64,000 nucleotides of DNA, taken from the NCBI RefSeq assembly GCF_011043735.1, contig NZ_JAAKGV010000009.1:124001-188000 (forward strand). Reading direction: 5' to 3'. A program made the position numbers and the translations under genes. The DNA comes from Methylobacterium sp. DB0501 (lineage in GTDB: Bacteria; Pseudomonadota; Alphaproteobacteria; Rhizobiales; Beijerinckiaceae). The notes under the pieces were generated by a model. That model did no database searches. It was not told the DNA's origin and saw only the letters and a program-made list of their open reading frames with translations. How positions within the stretch are numbered: position 1 is the stretch's first letter; each line of letters begins with the position of its first letter. Positions 37,076 to 46,384 of this stretch are shown here, piece by piece.

Positions 37076-37390
37076 TTAGGGGACGACGTGACCCGGGGCC
37101 GGCGGCTGCGGCGCGCTGAAGCCCGCGAGCGGCACGTCGCAGAAGCAGCGGGCGCCGAGCGGGCGCGGGCCGGGCAGCGGGCAGGAATAGGGCCGCGGAC
37201 CGGTGAGGCCGCGCTGCACCGCGTCGCAATTGTAGCCGACCGCGCGCCGCGGGGCCGGGCGCTCGTACCGGTCGTAGCCGTAGCCGGGGGGCGTGTCCTC
37301 CCGGTAATACTGGGCTTGCGCCGAGCCGGTCAGGACCGCGACCAACAGGACGGCCGACGACAAGCCGGCGCGAACGAACCCTCGCATCAT
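37076..37390 (-). CDS. Small exported cysteine-containing protein
   Basis: 104 residues from ATG 37390, with GAGAGG 6 bp upstream. Signal peptide MMRGFVRAGLSSAVLLVAVL, cleavage near AQAQ. The mature part is rich in Tyr, Pro and Arg and has four cysteines (YNCDAVQRG, YSCPLPG, RCFCDVP), which could form two disulfides in the periplasm. No family recognised. Confidence 0.68.
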   Translation of the reverse strand: MMRGFVRAGLSSAVLLVAVLTGSAQAQYYREDTPPGYGYDRYERPAPRRAVGYNCDAVQRGLTGPRPYSCPLPGPRPLGARCFCDVPLAGFSAPQPPAPGHVVP

Positions 37391-37569
37391 TGCGTTCCTC
37401 TCTGGCGGGGAGCACCCTGCAGGACGCCGCGCGCCGCCGCGCGCCGCCGCGGGGCTCCGGGGCGCCGCATCGGTAGCCGAACCGCCTCGCTCCGGCAAAT
37501 CGCGGCCCGCACGTCGTGAGAGCGGTTCGTCGTGTCGAGCCGTCATCGTCAGAGCCTGGGAGATCCGCC

Positions 37570-37821
37570 GTGACCACCTCGGCCCAATGGCAGCGCACCC
37601 TCGACGCCGTCGTCGAACTGGCGGAGGACATCGCCCGCATCTCGCCCGACTGCGCCGACCGGGCGATGCAGATCGTCCGGCTGATCCGCACCGTCGACCC
37701 GCCGCCCCGCGGAGCGAGCGGCGGCTGCCTCGACGAGGTCCAGGATCTCGACGAGGACATGGACATGGCCGATCTCGACGTCGGCCCGCTGCATCGCAGC
37801 AAGGCGCCGGACGACGTCTGA
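37570..37821 (+). CDS. Small acidic protein of unknown function
   Basis: 83 residues; GTG 37570 is chosen because GGGAG lies 7-8 bp upstream. The N-terminal 50 residues look helical (WQRTLDAVVELAEDIARISP, then RAMQIVRLIRTV). The C-terminus is strongly acidic (DEVQDLDEDMDMADLDVG). No motif recognised. Confidence 0.5.
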   Translation: MTTSAQWQRTLDAVVELAEDIARISPDCADRAMQIVRLIRTVDPPPRGASGGCLDEVQDLDEDMDMADLDVGPLHRSKAPDDV

Positions 37822-37876
37822 GCAGATCTCGCAAAAGTGGTCGCCGGGTTCACGACGAAAATCTGCGACGAAACAA

Positions 37877-37928
37877 GCGTCCAAGCGGACGAAGCGTTGG
37901 CCTGCCAGTGCTTCGTCCGCTTGGACGC
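37877..37928. repeat. Perfect 19-bp inverted repeat (long hairpin) in an empty 370-bp intergenic region
   Basis: Arms 37877-37895 (GCGTCCAAGCGGACGAAGC) and 37910-37928 are exact complements around a 14-base loop, within which TGGC-CT-GCCA can pair again. No T run follows, so it is not a normal terminator. The region 37822-38120 around it has no supported gene. Possible roles are a processed structured RNA, a protein-binding cruciform or the relic of a small mobile repeat. Confidence 0.75.
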
Positions 37929-38120
37929 GCGTCGAACCGCGTCGGCGCCAGGAAGCGGTCCATTCCCGCATCCCACGCGCGAGTTCCTGCTGAGGCGTCA
38001 ATCGATCGCCGATCGCAGGACCCCTTGGTCGAAGCCGTTGCGCACGGCGATCCTCGATCCCCGGTCACTTCAGGATGAGGTTCCGGGTCGGATAGAACGG
38101 AAGCGAGTTTCTTCGATAAG

Positions 38121-38150
38121 AAAGGCCGCGCCCCTCGGCAGGGCGCGGCC
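38121..38150 (-). terminator. Rho-independent terminator of the phasin gene
   Basis: On the minus strand GGCCGCGCCC, loop TGCCGAG, GGGCGCGGCC, then TTTCTT, 40 bp after the phasin stop. Confidence 0.85.
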
Positions 38151-38189
38151 GTACGGTTCGGCCCGGCGATCGCGGGCCGAACCCGCGCC

Positions 38190-38678
38190 TCAGGACGCGG
38201 CGTCCTTGGCGGCGTTGGTCGCGTTGTGGGCGGTGGTGCGGGCCGCCTCGGTGCCCTGCTGCATGGCGTTGCGGGCGTGCTCGGCACCCTGCTGCATGGC
38301 CTGCTTGGCGTTCTCGGCGCCCTGCTGCATCGCGCTCTGCGCGAGGCCGCCGAACTCGCGGGCCTGCGTCTGCATGGCGGCGAACTGGCTGCGAACGAAC
38401 TCGGCCTGGTGCTGCATCGCCTCCTGGACGTCCCTCGAGCGCACCAGCTTCTGGGCGAGGTCGAACGCGGCGTTCACGTTCTGCTCGGCGAAGGAGAAGC
38501 CGCGGGTCGAGGCGTCCTGGGCGTTGTGGCGGGCCAGCTCGGCCGAACCCTGGAGCGTGTCGGCGGTCTTGCGCGCGGCACCGATGAACGAGTCGAACGC
38601 CTTGCGGGCCTGCTCGACGCTCTTCTCCGCGAAGTCCCGCATCTCGGTCGGGATCTCGTAGTTCGGGGTCTGGGTCAT
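38190..38678 (-). CDS. Phasin family protein
   Basis: 162 residues from ATG 38678, with GAGGAGACG upstream. It shows the phasin-2 pattern: YEIPTEMRDFAEKSVEQARK, FDSFIGAARKTADTL, FAEQNVNAAFDLAQKLVRSR and QAEFVRSQFAAMQTQAREFG. The C-terminus adds a repeat of AMQQGAENAK / AMQQGAEHAR / AMQQGTEAAR that extends the amphipathic helix. Phasins coat polyhydroxybutyrate granules and set their number and size. A palindrome of PhaR type lies 77 bp upstream and a terminator follows, so it is a single-gene unit whose expression should track PHB content. Confidence 0.9.
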   Translation of the reverse strand: MTQTPNYEIPTEMRDFAEKSVEQARKAFDSFIGAARKTADTLQGSAELARHNAQDASTRGFSFAEQNVNAAFDLAQKLVRSRDVQEAMQHQAEFVRSQFAAMQTQAREFGGLAQSAMQQGAENAKQAMQQGAEHARNAMQQGTEAARTTAHNATNAAKDAAS

Positions 38679-38754
38679 GTTCGTCTCCTCTGTCTGGGCG
38701 CCGCCCACGGCGCGGCACGGTCTACGCCCGGCGCTTATTTGGGGTCCGGCACGC

Positions 38755-38771
38755 ATTGTGCACTGCACAAT
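38755..38771. promoter_or_regulatory. Palindrome ATTGTGCA-C-TGCACAAT upstream of phasin, PhaR-like site
   Basis: 17-bp perfect palindrome with TGC/GCA core, 77 bp before the phasin start. The repressor PhaR leaves phasin promoters when PHB granules form; known PhaR sites are TGC/GCA-rich inverted repeats. Related sequences occur at 61029-61045 and 63365-63380. Confidence 0.55.
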
Positions 38772-38886
38772 AGCATGCCGGTAGGCAATATGCCACCTTT
38801 CCGTGGGTCGTTAAGGTTGACGGCGAGATAACGCTGCGACTGCGCATTTCGTGCCGGTGCGGGAAGGGGGGAGTTGGTTTAAAGCA

Positions 38887-41800
38887 ATGCGTGTGGCCCG
38901 GTTTCCGCCGGAGCCCGGTGCGGCGCGCGGCGCCTGGGGAGTGGCAGTGGGTCGGGACGTGCTCTTCGAGACGACGATCGAGGCCCTGCGGGCCGTTCCG
39001 GCCTTCGGGCAGCGGATCGCCGGACCCGACCGGGCCTTCCTGCTGCTCGATCGCGGCGCGACGCAGCTGCTCCATGCCTCTCCGGCGGCGGCACCCTTGC
39101 GCGAGACGATCGCCGATGCGGAGGGGCGGATCGACCCGTCCCTGAACCTGCCGGCGCAGCTGCGCGGCTCGGCGAACCTGCCGGTCGGCACGAGCCAGCC
39201 GCGGCTCGAGCGCCTGCGCCTCGCCGGACGCCTCGCCCCGCCGCTCCTCTGCGCCTGCCTGCCCGCCGCCCTGCCGGACGGCAGCCCCAGCCTCGCCGTG
39301 GCGATCCTCGATCCGCTGCCCGCCCGCCGTCCCCGCCGGGCGCCGCCGGCATCCGAGGCGGCCGCCGCGCCGGAACCCGCGCCCGGGCCGGTGCAGGAAT
39401 CGGTGCGGGAGCCCGTGCAAGAGCCGGCTCCGGAGCCCGGCCCGGCCGCTCCCCGGCCCGGCCTGCGCTTCCTGTGGCGCAGCGATGCCCGCGGCTGCCT
39501 CGTCGAGGTGACGGCGGCCCTGCCCGAGACCACCGGCGCCTCGCCGCTCGGCCGGACCTGGGACGACCTCCTGGCCGGCCCGGTCGAGGCGGAAGCCGAG
39601 CGCGTGCAAGCCGGTCTCGCTCAAGCCGGTCTCGCTCAAGCCTTGGCCGAGCGCCGCACCTTCCGGGCGGTGCCGGTGCGCTGGCGCCTCGCCGGCACCC
39701 GACAGGCGGTCGCCGTCGATCTCTCAGGCGCGCCGCGCCTCGGGGCCGGCCGCGCCTTCGCGGGGTTCAGCGGCTTCGGGGTGATCCATCCGGACCGGAT
39801 CGTCCCGGCGGCCGACCGGCCGGAGGCCGTCGCGAAGACGCTCCGCCCGACCCTGCGCGAGCGCGCCGCCGCGGTGATCGCCGTCGGCCGTCCGGCCGCC
39901 GGGGAGAACGCGACCGAGGCTCCGCCGCGGCCCGAGGCCGGCCGGGAGGAGGGTCCCGGCGAGGATGCCCCGCGCCCGGCCGCGCCTCCGAACGGCGACG
40001 AGGACCCCCGCGACCTCGCCTCCCTCGCCGGAGCCACCATGGCGGAGTTCGCCGGCCTGATGGCGGCGCCCTTCGCGCATCTCGGGATGAGCTGGGGCTT
40101 CGGCACCCGCCCGCCCGCCCCGCCGGCGGAGATCCCCGGGGCCGACGCGCCGCCGGCCGGCGCGATCCCGGCCGGCCCGGCACCCGCGGCCGAGCCTGCG
40201 GCCCGAGAATCCCTTCCGGAATCCCTGCAAGGATCCTCGCAAGAAGCCTTGCAGGGATCCTTGCAGGAATCCTTGCCCGAAACCCCGTCCGAGCCGTCGT
40301 CCGACGAGGAGCCCCCTGCCGCCGCCCTCTCCCTCAACGAGCATGCGGCGTTCCGGGAGATCGCCCGGGCGCTCGGCGCCCGTTTCGCCGGCGATCCCGA
40401 GGGGGCCGAGCCGCCGCCGGTCCAGTCCGGCGCGCCCGGCCGCGGCGCGGTGACGCAATTCCGGGGCGCCCACGCCCTCGCCCGCCTGCCCGAGCGCGAC
40501 GCCGAGGCGGCCCTCGCCCGCCTCGTCGAGCGGCTGCCGGTCGGGCTCCTGGTCCATCGCGGCGACGAGATCCTGCTCGCCAACCGGTACCTGCTGACCC
40601 TGGCGGGCTACGACAGCCCGGAGGCCCTGGCGGCGGCCGGCGGTCCCGGCGTGATCTTCCGCGGCCGCGATCCGGCGGCGCAGGCCGGTCCCGGCGAGGG
40701 GGCGCCGGTCGCGCTCGCGACCCGGAGCGGCGGCTCGGTTCCGGTCGGCGTCACGGTCGGCACCGTCGAGTGGGATGGCGCGCCGGCCAGCCTCCTCACC
40801 ATCCGGCGCCTGCCCGATGCCGATCCGGCCCAGTCCCTGGCCGCCGCCGAGGCCCATCTGGCGAATCGCGACGCCCACTTGCGCGAGACCACGGCGATCC
40901 TCGACGCCGTCACCGACGGGGTGGTGGTGCTCGACGACGAGGGCCGCGTCGTCGGGATGAACCGCGGCGCGCAAGGCCTCCTCGGCGTCGATCCCCGCGA
41001 GGTCGCGGGCGAATCCCTGACGAGCCTGTTCTCCCCCGAGAGCCGGCCGGCCGCGCAGGCCGCCCTGTTGCGGGCGAGCGCCGGCAGCGTCGCCACCACC
41101 GCCGAGGAGGTGCTGGCGCGGGCGGCGGAGGGGCCGACGCCTCTCGTCCTCACCCTGGCGCCGGTGGCGAGCGGGCCGCAGCGCCGCGTCGCCGCGATCC
41201 TGCGCGACGTCTCGGCCTTCCGGCGCACCGAGGCCGAGTTGCAGCGCGCCCGCCGCGAGGCCGAGCGCGCCAGCGCCCAGAAATCCGACTTCCTGGCCAC
41301 GATCAGCCACGAGGTGCGCACGCCGCTCAACGCCATCATCGGCTTCGCCGAGGTGATGCTCGAGGAGCAGTTCGGTCCCGTCGGCAGCGAGCGCTACCGC
41401 GACTACCTGCGCGACATCCGTGCCTCCGGCGAGCACGTGGTGAGCCTGGTCAACGACCTCCTCGACCTCGCCAAGATCGAGGCCGGCCATCTCGACCTCG
41501 CCTTTGCGGGGGTCGGGCTCAACGACCTCGTGGCGGCGTCGGTCGCCGTGATGCAGCCCCAGGCCGCGCGCCAGCGGGTGGTGATGCGCACCAGCTTCGC
41601 CCCCGGCCTGCCGGCGGTGCTCGCCGATCAGCGCTCCTTGCGCCAGGCCGCCCTCAACGTGATCTCGAACGCGATCAAGTTCACCGATGCCGGCGGGCAG
41701 GTCATCGTCTCGACGGCGACGACCGATCGCGGCGGCGTGGCTTTGCGGGTGCGCGACACCGGCATCGGCATGAGCCCGGAGGAGATCGAGACCGCCCTCC

Positions 41801-41979
41801 AGCCGTTCCGCCGGATCGCTACCGCCCAGCAGCGCCGCGGCGGCGGCACCGGCCTGGGCCTGCCGCTGACCAGGGCGCTGGTCGAGGCGAACCGCGCCAC
41901 GCTCACCATCACCAGCCGCAAGGGCGAGGGCACGCTGGTGGAAGTGCTGTTTCCGGCTGGCCGCGTGCTGGAAGCCTGA
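38887..41979 (+). CDS. PAS-domain sensor histidine kinase of the PdhS/PleC/DivJ type
   Basis: About 1030 residues from ATG 38887; an in-frame GTG at 38851 is possible. No membrane segment is seen, so it is probably cytoplasmic. The N-terminal 550 residues are Pro/Ala/Glu-rich with short repeats (ESLQGSSQEALQGSLQESLP). Two PAS-like domains follow (RLVERLPVGLLVHRGDEILL, and AILDAVTDGVVVLDDEGRVV). The kinase core has phospho-His808 in ATISHEVRTPLNAIIGF, then FGPVGSERYRDYLRDI, N box NVISNAIKFTDAGG and G boxes DTGIGM and GGGTGLGLPL. The GPxGxxRYxxYLxDI stretch is typical of PdhS-family kinases that act on the cell-cycle regulator DivK. No response regulator is adjacent. Confidence 0.85.
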   Translation: MRVARFPPEPGAARGAWGVAVGRDVLFETTIEALRAVPAFGQRIAGPDRAFLLLDRGATQLLHASPAAAPLRETIADAEGRIDPSLNLPAQLRGSANLPVGTSQPRLERLRLAGRLAPPLLCACLPAALPDGSPSLAVAILDPLPARRPRRAPPASEAAAAPEPAPGPVQESVREPVQEPAPEPGPAAPRPGLRFLWRSDARGCLVEVTAALPETTGASPLGRTWDDLLAGPVEAEAERVQAGLAQAGLAQALAERRTFRAVPVRWRLAGTRQAVAVDLSGAPRLGAGRAFAGFSGFGVIHPDRIVPAADRPEAVAKTLRPTLRERAAAVIAVGRPAAGENATEAPPRPEAGREEGPGEDAPRPAAPPNGDEDPRDLASLAGATMAEFAGLMAAPFAHLGMSWGFGTRPPAPPAEIPGADAPPAGAIPAGPAPAAEPAARESLPESLQGSSQEALQGSLQESLPETPSEPSSDEEPPAAALSLNEHAAFREIARALGARFAGDPEGAEPPPVQSGAPGRGAVTQFRGAHALARLPERDAEAALARLVERLPVGLLVHRGDEILLANRYLLTLAGYDSPEALAAAGGPGVIFRGRDPAAQAGPGEGAPVALATRSGGSVPVGVTVGTVEWDGAPASLLTIRRLPDADPAQSLAAAEAHLANRDAHLRETTAILDAVTDGVVVLDDEGRVVGMNRGAQGLLGVDPREVAGESLTSLFSPESRPAAQAALLRASAGSVATTAEEVLARAAEGPTPLVLTLAPVASGPQRRVAAILRDVSAFRRTEAELQRARREAERASAQKSDFLATISHEVRTPLNAIIGFAEVMLEEQFGPVGSERYRDYLRDIRASGEHVVSLVNDLLDLAKIEAGHLDLAFAGVGLNDLVAASVAVMQPQAARQRVVMRTSFAPGLPAVLADQRSLRQAALNVISNAIKFTDAGGQVIVSTATTDRGGVALRVRDTGIGMSPEEIETALQPFRRIATAQQRRGGGTGLGLPLTRALVEANRATLTITSRKGEGTLVEVLFPAGRVLEA

Positions 41980-42052
41980 CCTATCGCCGGGGCGGGCCTC
42001 GGCGTAGGCTTCAGGCCCGCTCGTTCGGGATTCGCCGTTTCAGGACCCGGCC

Positions 42053-43483
42053 ATGCCGCCCCGCCCCGCCGTCATCGCCTCCATCCTGGCCGCCCTCCCC
42101 GCCGTGCTGGCGGCCGTCCCGGCCGCCGCAGCGCCCGACGGCCTGCCGGTGACCGTGCTGACCGAGCGCAGCGGCCCGGCTTCCGCCTCCGGCACGCCGC
42201 TGGCGAACGGCCTGTCGGATTACCTGACGATGCTCGACCGGCGCGACGGCGGCGTCGGCGGCATCCCGCTCTCCGTCGAGGAATGCGAGACCGGCGGCGA
42301 GGCGGCGCGGGTGACCGCCTGCTACGAGGCGGCGCTCGCCCGCGGCAGCATCGCCGTCGTCCCCGGCAGCGCCGACGCGGCGCTCGCCCTGCTGCCGCGT
42401 CTGCCCGCGGACCGGATGCCCCTCGTCTCTTCCGGCTACGGCCCCGCCGCGATGGCGCGGGGCGACGCGCTGCCCTGGGCCTTCGCGCCGCCGGTCACGG
42501 TCTGGGGGGCACTCGCCGCAGCCATCATCCACCTGTCGCAGGACGGCAGCGAGGGCAATCCGCTCGGGCGCAGCCTCGCCTACATGTACCGCGACAGCCC
42601 GGCCGGGCGCGAGCCGGTGCCGGTCTTGCGGGCGCTGGCGGCGGAGGCCGGCCTCGAGTTCCGCGCCCACGCCCTGCCGGATCCCGGCCCGGAGGAGGGC
42701 GAGGCGCGCTCGTCCGATTCCTCGGCCAATCCCCTGCCCGACCGATTGCCCGACCCCTGGCGCACCGCCCGGGCGGCGGATCCCGACTACGTCATCCTCG
42801 ATGCCACCGCCGGTCTTCCCGGCACGCCCCTGCGCGACGCCGCGGCGGCGGGCTTTCCCCTCAACCGGATCGTCACGGTCGGCTGGACCGGCGAGGACGA
42901 CCTGCTGCGGCCGGCCGGCGGCGCCCGCGACCTGACCCCCAGGGTCGTCGCAAAGGGCCTGCGCATCGTGACCTGGCACGCCCTCACCGACAGCTTCCCG
43001 GCCTTCGACCAGATCGACCTCCTGGTCGTCGATGCCGGATTGTCGCGCACGCCCAAGGAGGAGAGCGCCGGCCCCCTCTACAATCGCGGTGTCTATGCCG
43101 GGGTGATCCTGGCCGAGGGCATCCGCACCGCGCAAGGCCTCGCCGGCCGGGCCCGGATCGACGGCCCCGAGATGCGCCGCGGGCTCGAGGCGATCAACCT
43201 CGACCCGGTGCGCTGGAAGGAACTCGGCCTCGTCGGCTTCGCCCGCCGCCTGCGCCTCTCCTGCGCCGACCATAGCGGTCACCGCCCGGTCACCATCCTG
43301 GAATGGACCGGCGCCCGCTGGGTCCAGGTCGGCGACGAGATCCCGGTGCCGCGCGAGCGCCTGGGGACCCATCTCGACGCCGCCGTGGCGGCCTATGCCG
43401 AGCGCGCCGCGACCGGCACCGGCAGCGCCGCAGCCGGGCCGCGGGAGACCGGATCCAAGGAGGCCTGCCCGGCGCGGCCGTGA
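42053..43483 (+). CDS. Orphan periplasmic binding protein of branched-chain amino acid ABC type
   Basis: 476 residues. The N-terminus is a signal peptide (VIASILAALPAVLAAVPAAA). The mature protein follows the two-lobe pattern of LivJ-like receptors: VTVLTERSGPASASGTPLAN near residue 33, SVEECETGGEAARVTACYEA, MPLVSSGYGP, then YNRGVYAGVILAEGIRTAQG. No permease or ATPase genes are adjacent, so it either works with a distant transporter or is a sensor-type solute receptor. In Methylobacterium-like bacteria similar proteins accompany methanol-oxidation loci; that link is not seen here. Confidence 0.75.
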   Translation: MPPRPAVIASILAALPAVLAAVPAAAAPDGLPVTVLTERSGPASASGTPLANGLSDYLTMLDRRDGGVGGIPLSVEECETGGEAARVTACYEAALARGSIAVVPGSADAALALLPRLPADRMPLVSSGYGPAAMARGDALPWAFAPPVTVWGALAAAIIHLSQDGSEGNPLGRSLAYMYRDSPAGREPVPVLRALAAEAGLEFRAHALPDPGPEEGEARSSDSSANPLPDRLPDPWRTARAADPDYVILDATAGLPGTPLRDAAAAGFPLNRIVTVGWTGEDDLLRPAGGARDLTPRVVAKGLRIVTWHALTDSFPAFDQIDLLVVDAGLSRTPKEESAGPLYNRGVYAGVILAEGIRTAQGLAGRARIDGPEMRRGLEAINLDPVRWKELGLVGFARRLRLSCADHSGHRPVTILEWTGARWVQVGDEIPVPRERLGTHLDAAVAAYAERAATGTGSAAAGPRETGSKEACPARP

Positions 43484-43783
43484 CCGGGTCTCTCGCACCA
43501 AGTCCTCGCGGGATGAATGCGTTGCAAAACGATGTTCGTCCTGTTCCGGCCGGTTTCTCCGTCCCATTTGCGATCACCCTCGACGTGCATTCGGCGCGTC
43601 CCGGGACCTTCGGTCAGGCGCCTATCCTTGGGGTAGCCTGCGGCGACGGCACGAAAACGCCGGATGGGTGCGGTGCGGGGCTGTACCCCGGCGCGGCATT
43701 CTCCTAGTGCGTGGCACGGCGCGAGGTCCCACGGCCCGCGCCACGCCGCCATCGCTCACCCCCGGGAGGAGACAGACCCCGCG
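43484..43783. other. 300-bp upstream region of the MFS gene
   Basis: No gene, hairpin or clear promoter that I can defend. It ends with GGGAGGAGACAG, a ribosome site rather far (about 11 bp) from the MFS start. Confidence 0.4.
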
Positions 43784-45133
43784 ATGACCACCACCGCCCA
43801 GAGCCGGCCCGGACCGGCCGACAGCCTCGCCTCGCCGAATCCGACCATCGCGGCCTACGACAACAAGGCCCGCATCAAGGCCATCATCGGCTCCTCGTCG
43901 GGCAACCTCGTCGAGTGGTACGATTTCTACGCCTACGCCTTCACGGCGATCTACTTCAAGGACGTGTTCTTCCCGGGCTCCGACCCGACGGTGCAGCTCA
44001 TCAACACCGCGGCGGTGTTCGCCATCGGCTTCCTGATGCGGCCGATCGGCGGCTGGCTGTTCGGCCGGGTCGCCGACCGCTACGGCCGCAAGACCTCGAT
44101 GCTGATCTCCGTCATGATGATGTGCGCCGGCTCGCTCGTCATCGCGATCCTGCCGACCTACGGCCAGATCGGCATCTTCGCCCCCGTGCTGCTGCTCTTC
44201 GCCCGCATGGCGCAAGGGCTCTCGGTCGGCGGCGAGTACGGCACCTCGGCGACCTACATGAGCGAGGTGGCACTCAAGGGGAAGCGCGGCTTCTACGGCT
44301 CGTTCCAGTACGTCACCCTGATCGGCGGGCAGCTGCTGGCCTCCCTCGTCGTGGTGCTGGTGACGCTGACCCTCGACGACAAGGCGATGACCGCCTGGGG
44401 CTGGCGCATTCCGTTCTTCATCGGCGCCGCGGCGGCCGTGGTCGCCCTCTACCTGCGGCGCTCGCTGCACGAGACCTCGACCGCCGAGACCCGCACCTCG
44501 CGCGAGGCCGGCAGCATGGCGTCGATCTGGCGCAACCATCGCCGCGCCTTCCTCACCGTGCTCGGCTACACCGCCGGCGGCTCGCTGATCTTCTACACCT
44601 TCACCACGTACATGCAGAAGTACCTGGTGAACACGACCCATATGGACAAGAAGACCGCAAACCTGGTGATGACGGCGGTGCTGTTCACCTACATGGTGGT
44701 GCAGCCCCTGTTCGGCATGTTCGCCGACAGGTTCGGCCGCAAGACCGCGATGCTGCTGTTCGGTGCCTCGACCACGCTGCTGACGGTGCCGCTGCTGCAT
44801 GCGATCGCCGGCGCGCAGAACCCGATCCTGGCCTACGCGCTGATCACCGCGGCCCTGCTGTGCGTCTCGTTCTACACCTCGATCAGCGGGCTGGTGAAAG
44901 CCGAGATGTTCCCGGCCGAGGTGCGGGCGCTGGGCGTCGGCCTGTCCTACGCCATCGCCAACGCGATCTTCGGCGGCTCGGCCGAGTTCGTGGCGCTGAC
45001 CTTCAAGGAGGCCGGCTCCGAGACCACCTTCTACTGGTACGTGACGGCGATGTGCGCCATCGCGTTCCTGGTTTCGCTCCAGATGCCCGACAGCCGCCGC
45101 TCCGGCTACCTGCAAGGCGACGGGACGGCTTGA
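43784..45133 (+). CDS. MFS transporter of the metabolite:H+ symporter family (KgtP-like)
   Basis: 449 residues with about twelve hydrophobic segments. The MHS-family signatures are clear: [20 protein letters not shown] near residue 35, [20 protein letters not shown] with RYGRKT after TM2-3, [20 protein letters not shown] in TM4, and a second DRFGRKTAM loop in the C half. Members import dicarboxylates such as 2-oxoglutarate or citrate, or shikimate and betaines, with protons. The sequence is nearest to alpha-ketoglutarate permeases by eye, but the substrate is uncertain. Convergent with msrP, 98 bp apart. Confidence 0.9.
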   Translation: MTTTAQSRPGPADSLASPNPTIAAYDNKARIKAIIGSSSGNLVEWYDFYAYAFTAIYFKDVFFPGSDPTVQLINTAAVFAIGFLMRPIGGWLFGRVADRYGRKTSMLISVMMMCAGSLVIAILPTYGQIGIFAPVLLLFARMAQGLSVGGEYGTSATYMSEVALKGKRGFYGSFQYVTLIGGQLLASLVVVLVTLTLDDKAMTAWGWRIPFFIGAAAAVVALYLRRSLHETSTAETRTSREAGSMASIWRNHRRAFLTVLGYTAGGSLIFYTFTTYMQKYLVNTTHMDKKTANLVMTAVLFTYMVVQPLFGMFADRFGRKTAMLLFGASTTLLTVPLLHAIAGAQNPILAYALITAALLCVSFYTSISGLVKAEMFPAEVRALGVGLSYAIANAIFGGSAEFVALTFKEAGSETTFYWYVTAMCAIAFLVSLQMPDSRRSGYLQGDGTA

Positions 45134-45231
45134 CCGGTCGGACGCTCTCGCATCGACCCGTCGATGCGAGAGCGTCCGGCGCCCGTTCGGGCTTGCCCGT
45201 CCCTCGCGAGGGACGGGTCAACCCGACGGCA

Positions 45232-46206
45232 TCACGCGAACAGGCGCTCCTTCTCGAGCCCCTTGTACAGGTCGGCGACCTGGGCGCCGTAGCCGTTGTA
45301 GATCAGCGTCGGCACCCGCTCGTCGGTGCCCAGCACCCGCTCGCTCGCCTGGCTCCAGCGCGGATGCGGCACCGCCGGGTTCACGTTGGCCCAGAAGCCG
45401 TATTCCGAGGCCTGCAGGCCCTCCCAGAAGGTCTTGGGCCGCTCCGCCGTGAAGGTGATGCGGTTGATCGACTTCACCGACTTGAACCCGTACTTCCACG
45501 GCACGGCGAGCCGCAGCGGCGCGCCGAACTGGTTGAGGAGCGGCTTGCCGTAGACGCCGGTCACCATGAAGGCGAGCTCGTTGCTTGCCTCGGCCATCGT
45601 CAGGCCCTCGGTGTAGGGCCAGGGGTAGAAGAAGGCGCGCTGGCCCGGCGCCATCGCCTTGTCCATGAAGGTCTGCATTTGGATGTACTTGGCCTCGCCC
45701 TTCGGCTTGGCCAGGGCCACCAGGGCGGCGAGCGGGAAGCCGGTCCACGGCACCGCCATCGACCACGCCTCGACGCAGCGGTGGCGGTAGAGCCGCTCCT
45801 CCAGCGCCATCTTGCGGACCAGATCCTCGAAGCCGATCTCGAACGGCGTCTCGACCAGCCCGTCGATCTTGATGGTCCAGGGCTGGACCTTCAGGGCGTT
45901 CGAGCCCGGCGTCACCGTCTTGTTGGTGCCGTACTCGTAGAAATTGTTGTAGTCGGCGCTGTAGCGCTCCGCCGTCACCGGGCGGTCGAGGGTGTAGGCC
46001 GGGTTCTGCTTGGCCGGATAGAGGTCGGCGGTCTTCACCGCGCCCGTCCCCTCGCCCGGCAGCGCCGCGAGGGCCGGCCCGCCGGCGAGCGAGGCCGCCG
46101 CCATCCCGAGGCTGCCGCCCAGCAGCGCCCGGCGGTTGAGGAAGACCGATTCGGGGGTGGCGAGGCGCTCGGGCATCTCCCAGCCGCGCTTGATCCTGAT
46201 GAGCAT
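45232..46206 (-). CDS. msrP: Protein-methionine-sulfoxide reductase catalytic subunit (molybdoenzyme)
   Basis: 324 residues. ATG 46206 gives a twin-arginine signal (NRRALLGGSLGMAAASLAGG), so the folded enzyme with its molybdopterin goes to the periplasm by Tat. Sulfite-oxidase fold: NNFYEYGTNK, molybdenum-ligand Cys144 in YRHRCVEAWSM, PWTGFPLAALV, then GFKSVKSINRITF. It repairs oxidised methionines in envelope proteins with electrons from the haem subunit MsrQ, which is not encoded nearby. A much longer upstream frame exists only because it runs antisense through the repeats of the neighbouring gene, and should be ignored. Confidence 0.94.
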   Translation of the reverse strand: MLIRIKRGWEMPERLATPESVFLNRRALLGGSLGMAAASLAGGPALAALPGEGTGAVKTADLYPAKQNPAYTLDRPVTAERYSADYNNFYEYGTNKTVTPGSNALKVQPWTIKIDGLVETPFEIGFEDLVRKMALEERLYRHRCVEAWSMAVPWTGFPLAALVALAKPKGEAKYIQMQTFMDKAMAPGQRAFFYPWPYTEGLTMAEASNELAFMVTGVYGKPLLNQFGAPLRLAVPWKYGFKSVKSINRITFTAERPKTFWEGLQASEYGFWANVNPAVPHPRWSQASERVLGTDERVPTLIYNGYGAQVADLYKGLEKERLFA

Positions 46207-46384
46207 GATCGTGGTCCCTGAACGGCGGAATGCTGCAGCGGACATCGGGGCGGACGGGCCGCGGCGCAAGTCACGGTTCAGCGAGGCTCGCAGGTCAGGC
46301 CGGCGATGCTGCATCCGGCTGGAAAACCGGAGGCTGCCAGTGCGCGAGCGGCGACAGCGGCGGCGCACCGTGCGATAGAGAGCG

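Noticed and set aside
43711..46221. 836-residue plus-strand frame covering the MFS gene and msrP
   Set aside because: It overlaps two well-recognised genes in other frames and is Arg/Pro-rich without domains.
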